From NCBI GenBank assembly GCA_001603005.1, contig LVAJ01000020.1, positions 1 to 60,387 on the forward strand: 60,387 nucleotides of DNA, given 5' to 3'. Positions 32,114 through 38,298 of this stretch are shown here, piece by piece. Made by a program: the position numbers and the translations under genes. Below the pieces are notes generated by a model. It was not told the origin of the DNA and ran no database searches. It saw nothing but the letters and a program-made list of their open reading frames with translations. The DNA is from Clostridiales bacterium Firm_04 (lineage in GTDB: Bacteria > Bacillota > Clostridia > Oscillospirales > Ruminococcaceae). The first letter of the stretch is position 1. Each line of letters opens with the position of its first letter.

Positions 32114-33430
32114 TTAAGAATTGTCAGCTTGGGATTCGCACTTGGTTTGCAGTTGTGCTTCTATCAGTTTTTCAATGTTCCGGATGCTGATATTCTGGCT
32201 TGCGTTATAATCTGCATTTTCTGTGAAGCCGCATTTCTGACAACTGAACCGGCTTTGTACCGGTCTGTTTTCACGGTCAATGTATCCGCATTTACTGCAT
32301 CGTTGACTGGTATAATGCGGATCAATGAAAATGATTTGAATGCCGGCTTCTTTTGCTTTATATTCAATTTTTGTCTGTAAATCAAAATAAGTCCAGTTTT
32401 TCATGAAGCGGTTTGCATCGGCAGTCACTCCGGTCAGCTTTTCCATTTGTATCACGCCGCATCCGTTTTTGACAGCATAGTCGATCAAAGCACGGCTGTA
32501 TTTATGATTCATTGTATCCCGAAATCTTGCGATTTTATCAGAGATCGCGTAAACAGGTTTGTTGCGTGCCCTGATCCCATGACCGATTCTGCCTTCCCCG
32601 CAGTTCTTGCCCTGTTTCAGCATGGAGATTTTTCGTGCTTCTACACGCCGGCGAAAAGCTTCGATTTCTCCGCCGTCAATCGTAAACCGTTTCAGATCGC
32701 CAAACACGGAAGCACAGATCGGATAATGAATGCCTAGATCCACGCCAAGTATTTTTTCCGGATCGAGTGCTTTCGCAAGCTGGGGTTCAAATGCATATAC
32801 AAGGTTCAGATACCAGCATTTTTTCTTCCGGTCGTAAAGCAGTTTGCTAGCCGCGATATCATAGACTGATGCAGCGCAGCGTTCCAGAATGGTGCGTGTT
32901 GAATTGTCTTTCACAAGTGCTTTGAAACGGATTTCGGTGTTGCGGAATCCATTTGCTTTCACAGCAGATTTGTTCAGTAACTTCAACCAGAAATAAAAGG
33001 TGCCGTTTTGGTATTCCAACCGGATTGACTTGTTATGAAGGTCAAGCGGCTGATTTGCTTTATAACTGATGATTGATTTATCGCCGCGAAGAAAGTCGCT
33101 TTTTGCATTCTTAAATTCCGCGCATGCTGTTCGGATTGTTGTCGAACAATTTGCAGAATACAGATCATTACCTGCTTTGAGCTTGTCATTCACATATCCG
33201 CCGAGCGTATAACTCAAAATATCTTTTTCCTTTGGATATTCATGATGCTCTTTATAGTAGTCGCTGGAAAAATTACTGTATTCCCAACAGTATTGGATCG
33301 ACTTGTTTTTTATTTCACGGGTTTGTTTTTGCAGTTCCCAAAGCAGTTTGCAGATTGTCTTATAGTCTACTGCATTTCCCTCTTGATCGAAATGCTCACA
33401 GATCAGCTGAACTTTCAGAACCTTTTGCAT
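32114..33430 (-). CDS. cas12f: Cas12f1-like miniature CRISPR nuclease (type V-F)
   Basis: A 438-aa RNA-guided DNA endonuclease. The RuvC residues are Asp231 (GVDLGI), Glu330 (VIQMEKL) and Asp407 (ENADYNAS). A C4 zinc finger uses Cys378, Cys381, Cys397 and Cys400. Blocks such as FSSDYYKEHHEYPKEKDIL, GGEIEAFRRRVEARKISML, NWTYFDLQTKIEYKAKEAGI and YTSQRCSKCGYID match Acidibacillus AsCas12f1 (422 aa) as I recall it, with a constant 6-residue offset at the catalytic sites. Size and relatives could suggest transposon TnpB. However, the N-terminal region is Cas12f-like, no TnpA or transposon ends are seen, and a 67-bp-period array plus tracrRNA-like segment follows. Base composition is more AT-rich than the neighbours, indicating transfer. 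Cas1, Cas2 and Cas4 are absent. Confidence 0.9.
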   Translation of the reverse strand: MQKVLKVQLICEHFDQEGNAVDYKTICKLLWELQKQTREIKNKSIQYCWEYSNFSSDYYKEHHEYPKEKDILSYTLGGYVNDKLKAGNDLYSANCSTTIRTACAEFKNAKSDFLRGDKSIISYKANQPLDLHNKSIRLEYQNGTFYFWLKLLNKSAVKANGFRNTEIRFKALVKDNSTRTILERCAASVYDIAASKLLYDRKKKCWYLNLVYAFEPQLAKALDPEKILGVDLGIHYPICASVFGDLKRFTIDGGEIEAFRRRVEARKISMLKQGKNCGEGRIGHGIRARNKPVYAISDKIARFRDTMNHKYSRALIDYAVKNGCGVIQMEKLTGVTADANRFMKNWTYFDLQTKIEYKAKEAGIQIIFIDPHYTSQRCSKCGYIDRENRPVQSRFSCQKCGFTENADYNASQNISIRNIEKLIEAQLQTKCESQADNS

Positions 33431-33459
33431 AATGCTTTTTACGCCCCCTTTCCGCTTTT

Positions 33460-33489
33460 ATTATATCACTTTCCATAGGAAAAAGCAAG
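33460..33489 (-). promoter_or_regulatory. Promoter of cas12f
   Basis: On the minus strand TTGCTT (33489-33484) and TATAAT (33465-33460) are 18 bp apart; AGGGGGC precedes the start codon. Confidence 0.65.
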
Positions 33490-33552
33490 CACGAAATGAA
33501 CGGCACAGAAGATATTCACGGCTCTTGCTTTTGGCTTTTTATGCGAAATCCA

Positions 33553-33581
33553 TTGCAAAATGCGGCGCAATGTGCTATAAT
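33553..33581 (+). promoter_or_regulatory. Promoter of the apbE operon
   Basis: TTGCAA (33553-33558), 17 bp, TATAAT (33576-33581). Confidence 0.75.
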
Positions 33582-33615
33582 AGTTATCAGATGCTAATTA
33601 GAACGGAGTATGAAA

Positions 33616-34665
33616 ATGAAACGAACCATTTTGAGCGCGGCGGCGCTGCTGCTGTTCCTGACTGCCTGCGGTCAGTCTGCAGACGATCCGGCGCGCGATA
33701 CCGTCCGCACTGCCGATGTCTTCGCAATGGACACATACATGAACCTCAAAGCATACGGCAGCCACGCCGACGAAGCATTGCAGGCGGCGCAGGAGCGGAT
33801 CGCGGGACTGGAACAGATGCTCTCCGTGACGAACTCCGGCAGCGAGGTCTACGCGATCAATCATGCGAACGGCAAACCGATCTCCGTTTCGCCGGAGACT
33901 GCCGCGATTCTGGAGACCGCGCATCAGGTGCGCATGGAAAGCAACGGCGCGCTCTGTATTTCGCTTTATCCGCTGCTGAAAGCGTGGGGCTTCACCACGG
34001 ACAGCTTACAGGTACCCTCGGACGAGACCATTGCAGCGGAGCTGCGGCGTGCAGATGACGATCAGATCCGGCTGATCGACGGGGAACTGACGCTGCCCGA
34101 AGGCATGGAGATCGACCTCGGCGCGCTGGCAAAGGGTTACACCGGCGATGCGGTCATCGAGGAGATGCGCAAATGCGGCGTCACCTCTGCAATCATCAGT
34201 CTCGGCGGCAATGTGCAGGCGCTCGGCGGCAAACCGGAAGGCGATGCGCTGGAGCCGTGGTCAGTCGGCATCACGAATCCGTTTGCGCCGGATACGAATT
34301 TCGGCATCGTGCAGGTGCAGGATCAGGCGGTCGTGACTTCCGGCAACTATGAGCGCTTTTTCAAGGATGACGACGGCAATCTTTACTGGCATATTCTCGA
34401 TCCGGAGGACGGACGTCCGGCTGACAACGGGCTGGTCTCCGTGACGGTCATCGGAAGCAGCGGTTTGCGATGCGATGCGCTTTCGACGGCGCTGTTCGTC
34501 GAGGGGACGGAGCGCGCAGAGGAACATTGGCGCGCAGCAGGCGATTTTGAGATGGTGCTGGTGACATCAGACGCAAAGGTGCTGGTATCCGAGGGCATTG
34601 CGGATGCATTTACATCGACCTCCGATCTGCCGTATGAGGTGCTGCATTATGACGAAAACGCGTAA
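33616..34665 (+). CDS. apbE: FAD:protein FMN transferase (ApbE), lipoprotein
   Basis: A 349-aa enzyme with a lipoprotein signal (FLTAC). It hydrolyses FAD and attaches FMN to Ser/Thr of extracytoplasmic redox proteins. Visible blocks are FAMDTYMNLKAYG, EIDLGALAKGYTGDAV, ISLGGNVQALGGKP, AVVTSGNYERFF, WHILDPEDGRP and the metal-binding CDALSTALFVEG. The start at the second ATG has GGAG 7 nt upstream. It overlaps the NusG-II gene by 17 bp and forms an operon with the Gx-type membrane protein. No FMN-binding acceptor protein is encoded nearby, so its target (for example RnfG/NqrC) must lie elsewhere. Confidence 0.93.
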   Translation: MKRTILSAAALLLFLTACGQSADDPARDTVRTADVFAMDTYMNLKAYGSHADEALQAAQERIAGLEQMLSVTNSGSEVYAINHANGKPISVSPETAAILETAHQVRMESNGALCISLYPLLKAWGFTTDSLQVPSDETIAAELRRADDDQIRLIDGELTLPEGMEIDLGALAKGYTGDAVIEEMRKCGVTSAIISLGGNVQALGGKPEGDALEPWSVGITNPFAPDTNFGIVQVQDQAVVTSGNYERFFKDDDGNLYWHILDPEDGRPADNGLVSVTVIGSSGLRCDALSTALFVEGTERAEEHWRAAGDFEMVLVTSDAKVLVSEGIADAFTSTSDLPYEVLHYDENA

Positions 34666-35002
34666 GCTGCTGTATCTTGCGGTCGGCGCGGTACTGGTCA
34701 CGGCGGCGGTGCTTTCAGTCATTGTGCTGCGGCATTCCGACCGCGTGCTCGTGGAGATCGTGCAGGACGGAACTGTCATTCAGACGCTCGATCTGCGCAG
34801 TGCAGCGGATCAGGAGATCCGGATCGAATCGCCGGACGGCTCGTCCTATAATATCGTATCCGTGCAGAACGGGACGGTTGCGGTGCGCGAGGCGGGATGC
34901 CCCGATCAGACCTGTGTGCATATGGGCGCGCTGAAAACCGATCATCTGCCGATCGTCTGTCTGCCGAACCGGCTGATCGTGCGGTTTGCAGAGGAGTCGT
35001 AA
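34649..35002 (+). CDS. NusG domain II-containing membrane protein
   Basis: A 117-aa protein with an N-terminal transmembrane helix (about 8-27) and an extracytoplasmic NusG-II-like beta barrel. Motifs are TLDLRSAADQEIRIESPDG, the cysteine pair GCPDQTCVHMG and LPIVCLPNRLIVRF. These proteins regularly sit beside Gx-type transporters and ApbE, and the three conserved Cys may be redox-active or bind a cofactor. Despite the domain name it is not a transcription factor. It overlaps apbE and ends 1 bp before the next start. Confidence 0.85.
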   Translation: MTKTRKLLYLAVGAVLVTAAVLSVIVLRHSDRVLVEIVQDGTVIQTLDLRSAADQEIRIESPDGSSYNIVSVQNGTVAVREAGCPDQTCVHMGALKTDHLPIVCLPNRLIVRFAEES

Positions 35003-35003
35003 T

Positions 35004-35510
35004 ATGAAAATGAAACGCATGGTGACGCTCGCGATGCTGACGGGCGTTTCGCTGATTTTGTTTATCATTGAGCTGCGAATCCCGAATCTGCTGCCGATCC
35101 CCGGCGTGAAGCTGGGGCTTGCGAACATCGTGACGGTCTACGCGGTATTCCGGTACCGTCCGCAGGAAACGGCACTCATGGTGACGGCGCGGATCCTGCT
35201 CGGCGCGATGTTCAGCGGCAATCTCTCCGCACTGATTTACAGCGCATGCGGGGCGTTCTGCTGTCTGGTCGGGATGCTGCTGCTGCGGAAGATCCTGCCG
35301 GAAAAGCAGATCTGGCTGTGCAGCGTGATCGGCGCGATGTTCCACAATTTCGGGCAGATCTGCGCGGCGGTATGTGTCATGGGATCGCTTTCGGTCGCGG
35401 CGTATCTGCCGATTTTGCTGGTGACCGGCTCGATCGCCGGTGTGCTGACCGGTCTGACGGCACAGCTTCTGCTGCAAAAGCTGCGGAAGTCGGGCGCGGA
35501 TATTGCATGA
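35004..35510 (+). CDS. Gx transporter family protein (HepS component I-like)
   Basis: A 168-aa membrane protein with five to six hydrophobic segments, matching the family called heptaprenyl diphosphate synthase component I or Gx transporter. The marks are PNLLPIPGVKLGLANIVT, RILLGAMFSGNLSALIYSACGAF and GAMFHNFGQICAA. It starts after GAGGAG with 7-nt spacing. The fold resembles ECF S components, and a role in uptake of a quinone or flavin precursor has been proposed for the family. Linkage to ApbE and NusG-II suggests support of flavinylated electron-transfer chains. The substrate is unproven. Confidence 0.85.
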   Translation: MKMKRMVTLAMLTGVSLILFIIELRIPNLLPIPGVKLGLANIVTVYAVFRYRPQETALMVTARILLGAMFSGNLSALIYSACGAFCCLVGMLLLRKILPEKQIWLCSVIGAMFHNFGQICAAVCVMGSLSVAAYLPILLVTGSIAGVLTGLTAQLLLQKLRKSGADIA

Positions 35511-35568
35511 ATACTATTTATATAGTATCACGGGAAAGCGTGGGACACTGTGCGGAAAGGCGGAAACG

Positions 35569-35952
35569 ATGAAAATTGAACATGCTGCAATGTATGTGCG
35601 TGATCTGGAAACAGCGCGGGCATTTTTCATGCGGTATTTCGCCGCAGAAGCGGGCGCGCGATATCAGAACCCGAAAACGGGTTTTCAGTCGTATTTCCTG
35701 ACATTTGATGACGGTGCGCGGCTGGAGATCATGAACCGTCCGGAGTTGACGGGCGCGGATCAGCCGGCTGAACGGGCAGGCTATGCGCATATTGCATTCA
35801 GTCTCGGATCGCGCGAAGCGGTTGACCGGCTGACTGCGCAATTGCAAGCGGACGGATATGCAGTCGTCAGTGCGCCGCGTGTCACGGGGGACGGTTACTA
35901 TGAAAGCTGCATTCTGGATGCAGAGGGAAACCGGATCGAGCTGACATGCTGA
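35569..35952 (+). CDS. VOC-family (glyoxalase/dioxygenase-like) protein
   Basis: A 127-aa protein with two beta-alpha-beta-beta-beta units. It begins MKIEHAAMYVRDLETARAFF; metal-ligand candidates are His5, Glu in RLEIMNRPE, His in GYAHIAFSLG and Glu in EGNRIEL, the expected VOC set. Members include glyoxalase I, fosfomycin resistance enzymes and epimerases, and sequence alone does not decide. It follows the apbE operon by 58 bp and has its own weak ribosome site. It is followed by a terminator. Confidence 0.85.
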   Translation: MKIEHAAMYVRDLETARAFFMRYFAAEAGARYQNPKTGFQSYFLTFDDGARLEIMNRPELTGADQPAERAGYAHIAFSLGSREAVDRLTAQLQADGYAVVSAPRVTGDGYYESCILDAEGNRIELTC

Positions 35953-36000
35953 CGGTTTCCGCGATCGTGTCAAATGGGCAAATAGCATATAAATGAAAAA

Positions 36001-36044
36001 TCCATGCCGGAAAACTGCATGTGCGCAGCCGGCATGGATATTTT
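36001..36044 (+). terminator. Terminator after the VOC gene
   Basis: Stem TCCATGCCGG (36001-36010)/CCGGCATGGA (36029-36038) followed by TATTTTTAT. Confidence 0.85.
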
Positions 36045-36084
36045 TATGGTATGGAGCGTGTTTTCGCATGCGTGTTAGGTTTCG

Positions 36085-36490
36085 GGAGAGCGGGTGTGCA
36101 TGTCTGTTTTTGCATGTTGGAATGCATGTCGCATTTGAATGTCGGGATGAATGCCCGTTGGCATGTCCTCAAAGAAGTATCCGCTTCGCGGATGCTATTT
36201 TGAAATGGGGACTTCTTGATCGCACACGTTTTGCAAGCAAAACGGCTCAGTTTGCCAAAGGCAAACTGGAGTCCCCAAGCCCGCCAAGCTCTTGAACGCT
36301 AGGGGAGTTTCGCTCTCTGCAGAGAGCATGTTTTGCGAAGCAAAACTGCTCAGTTTGCTTGCAAACGTGAGCGACCAGAGGCTCTTGCACGCTTCGCTAT
36401 GAGTTTGCAAGCAAACTCACTCTGGACTCCGCGAACTTTTGAAAAAGTTCGATCAAAACTTTAATACTGGTGCGCGCCGGTTGTGTCGTG
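36085..36490 (+). repeat. Composite hairpin-rich dispersed repeat, copy B
   Basis: This copy has the same order as copy A: a CATGT-rich array, GTATCCGCTTCGCGGATGC, several hairpins, AACTTTTGAAAAAGTT and GGTGCGCGCCGG. In this copy, extra GTTTTGCAAGCAAAAC and GTTTGCCAAAGGCAAAC hairpins replace part of the middle. It fills most of the gene-free stretch from 35953 to 36634. I see no gene in the remainder. Confidence 0.75.
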
Positions 36491-36634
36491 CGTAACTTGG
36501 GCTTGCACCCAATATGGCGCAGCCCTCTCCTGTATCACAATAGAACGGTTGACCACGTAATAAAGACGAGATTGGTATTCCGATTCCATGGTACATACTT
36601 CGGTGTAGAATCGGAAGCGGGCACTGCCCGCCCG

Positions 36635-37087
36635 CTACCACATGGTGTCGCCTTCTTCGTAGCGCGCTTCTTCTGCGTCGTAAAAGAAACGCTGTACCTC
36701 CTCTTTCAGCTTCACCGCGCGGTTCCGCGTTTCCGCCGAAAGCACATTCATATCCTCATAAAGATTGTCCATATCCCGCGAAAGCACTGCCGTTTCCTCC
36801 GCAAGCTTCGCGATTGCATCTTCCTGATGATCCGCGGAATCATCCAGCGCATCGGCGCGCTCTGTCAGTGCGTCGAGATGCCGCTGCACCGAACGCAGCG
36901 TGTTCTGCATGTCCTTCTGCTCCGTCAGCATCTCCTGCTGCAGCGCTTCCATCGCAGTCACGCTGTCCGCAAGCTTTTTCAGGGATTCTGCCGTGCGCAG
37001 AAGCTGACCGGTCAGCTTGTTGTTCTGTTTTTCGAGTTCCTCTGTCTGCGTTTCCAGTTCCGCGATCCGTAATGTCAGATCGTCCAT
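36635..37087 (-). CDS. Coiled-coil protein, third gene of the SOS-type sigma module
   Basis: A 150-aa protein that is nearly all coiled coil. It starts MDDLTLRIAELETQTEELEK with GGAGG upstream and has heptad patterns to about residue 125. The end is aromatic and acidic (FFYDAEEARYEEGDTMW). No membrane segment is seen. I recognise no family. It lies 84 bp downstream of the sigma-like gene on the same strand and probably shares the promoter at about 37880. A partner or regulator of the sigma-like protein is possible but unproven. Confidence 0.65.
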   Translation of the reverse strand: MDDLTLRIAELETQTEELEKQNNKLTGQLLRTAESLKKLADSVTAMEALQQEMLTEQKDMQNTLRSVQRHLDALTERADALDDSADHQEDAIAKLAEETAVLSRDMDNLYEDMNVLSAETRNRAVKLKEEVQRFFYDAEEARYEEGDTMW

Positions 37088-37171
37088 GCCGCGCACCTCC
37101 CTGCGTGTCAGTATGCCGTGCCTGTTCATCGGCTCCGGCTAATACTATTATAAATGATTCATGCAAGGATG

Positions 37172-37510
37172 TCAAGCGGTTCGGATATAATACTGCAAAA
37201 TTCGACGCAGACGCGTTCTGCCCCGTTTCAGCGTCCGCGAGACCGTCGAGATGTTCAAGCCGTAATGCGCTGCGATCTCGCGCATGGTCATCGCGTCATC
37301 GTAATAGTGTTTCAGATATAGACGCTGACAGTCTGTCAGCTCCTCATCCCATGCCGCGCGCATCGCAGGCAGTACCCGCCGGATCTCCTCCGAATCCTCT
37401 TTGAACAGTTCGCGTTCGGTTCCGGAAGCGAGCCGGCGGATCAGCGCAGGATTGAACGCAAGGCATTCGTCACTGATGCGCCGCAGACGGCGCTTCGGGC
37501 GGTCGATCAG
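37172..37510 (-). CDS. Sigma-70 region 4-like helix-turn-helix protein
   Basis: About 112 aa. The C-terminal half is a classic region 4.2 helix-turn-helix: CQRLYLKHYYDDAMTMREIA then YGLNISTVSRTLKRGRTRL. The first ATG in frame (37363) would leave only the helix-turn-helix. The frame stays open with good coding character up to 37510, where CTG lies 4 nt after AGGAGGT and overlaps the upstream gene's stop. I therefore propose a coupled non-ATG start. No region 2 is present, so it is not a complete sigma factor and may act like phage-type late regulators. The neighbours suggest a damage-induced module. Confidence 0.68.
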   Translation of the reverse strand: MIDRPKRRLRRISDECLAFNPALIRRLASGTERELFKEDSEEIRRVLPAMRAAWDEELTDCQRLYLKHYYDDAMTMREIAAHYGLNISTVSRTLKRGRTRLRRILQYYIRTA

Positions 37511-37779
37511 TGCACCTCCTTTGCAGCATAAATGCGGATCTCCCGCATTGCGTCAGTCAGGTCGATGCATTCTTCATGGAGCAGGGCAATGCGCTTTTCC
37601 AGCATCGCCTGTGCCCGCGCCGAAGCGAGCGTTCCCTGCTTGCTGTTCCGGAGCACGTTCAGCTCCGCTTTCAGATCTTCGCGGCGCTGTTTCAGCCGCC
37701 GGACGGCACGTTCATAATGCAGCAGCATTTTCGTATACGGCGCGGTCTGTTCCCACGGCATATTCTGTACGGGATTCAT
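37507..37779 (-). CDS. Small helical protein, first gene of the SOS-type sigma module
   Basis: A 90-aa, highly charged helical protein starting MNPVQNMPWEQTAPYTKMLL at 37779, with AGGAGG upstream. It contains ERAVRRLKQRREDLKAELN and ends AAKEVH, overlapping the sigma-like gene. The look is that of small phage- or element-derived proteins. The family is not recognised. A LexA-type operator lies in its promoter. Confidence 0.65.
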   Translation of the reverse strand: MNPVQNMPWEQTAPYTKMLLHYERAVRRLKQRREDLKAELNVLRNSKQGTLASARAQAMLEKRIALLHEECIDLTDAMREIRIYAAKEVH

Positions 37780-37825
37780 TGTGCATACCTCCTGTCGGGA
37801 TCCTTTTTCTGAATTTTGATCGAAT

Positions 37826-37839
37826 AGAACATATGTTCT
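37826..37839. promoter_or_regulatory. LexA-type SOS box
   Basis: The perfect 14-bp palindrome AGAACATATGTTCT contains GAAC-N4-GTTC, the core of Gram-positive LexA operators. It lies just downstream of the -10 element, where bound repressor would block initiation. Confidence 0.7.
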
Positions 37840-37852
37840 ATCTATTATTGTC

Positions 37853-37886
37853 GCAGAGAATTTGTATTCTGTCAAGCAGATTTCCT
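37853..37886 (-). promoter_or_regulatory. Promoter of the sigma-like module
   Basis: On the minus strand TTGACA is followed 17 bp later by GACAAT, immediately upstream of the LexA-type box. Confidence 0.65.
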
Positions 37887-37889
37887 TGC

Positions 37890-38298
37890 AATGTGCAAAA
37901 AATTGCACATGCCAAAGTTGTATTGTGGATTTCGCAGGAGTATTCCTTGAATTGACCAGACAAGTCGTCAGTTTTTGCGAGATGCAGCCTATCAAATCGC
38001 AAGATTTGCACGGTCTCTTTACCCCTTTGAACTGTTTAAGCGCTGAAAAATCATAGAAAATGGCTGATTTTTTGCGCAGACAGGCAATAAAAGAGCATTT
38101 CTCAATATTTGCATTGTGCAGAATCGCTAAATGTCATGAAAAGCGCAATTTTTGAGAAGAACTGCCCGAAATCAGCAAAAAATGCGCTAGACTTGCGAAA
38201 GAATTTGTGCTAAACTAAAGTTACAACCGGACGTATAGGGGGACTGTGCGCACCGGAAAAAGAAAAACCGAACCGATATTTTTTTAGGGAGGGCTAAT
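37890..38298 (+). promoter_or_regulatory. Long upstream region of the xylanase gene
   Basis: About 400 bp without a gene. A candidate promoter, TAGACT (38188-38193), 17 bp, TAAACT (38211-38216), leaves an 80-bp leader with AGGGAGGG before the start. I see no clear operator. Confidence 0.5.

Noticed and set aside
32114..33430. Annotation as an IS605-type TnpB transposase
   Set aside because: The N-terminal region and block spacing match Cas12f1, there is no TnpA or transposon end, and a regular-period array plus tracrRNA-like fold follows.
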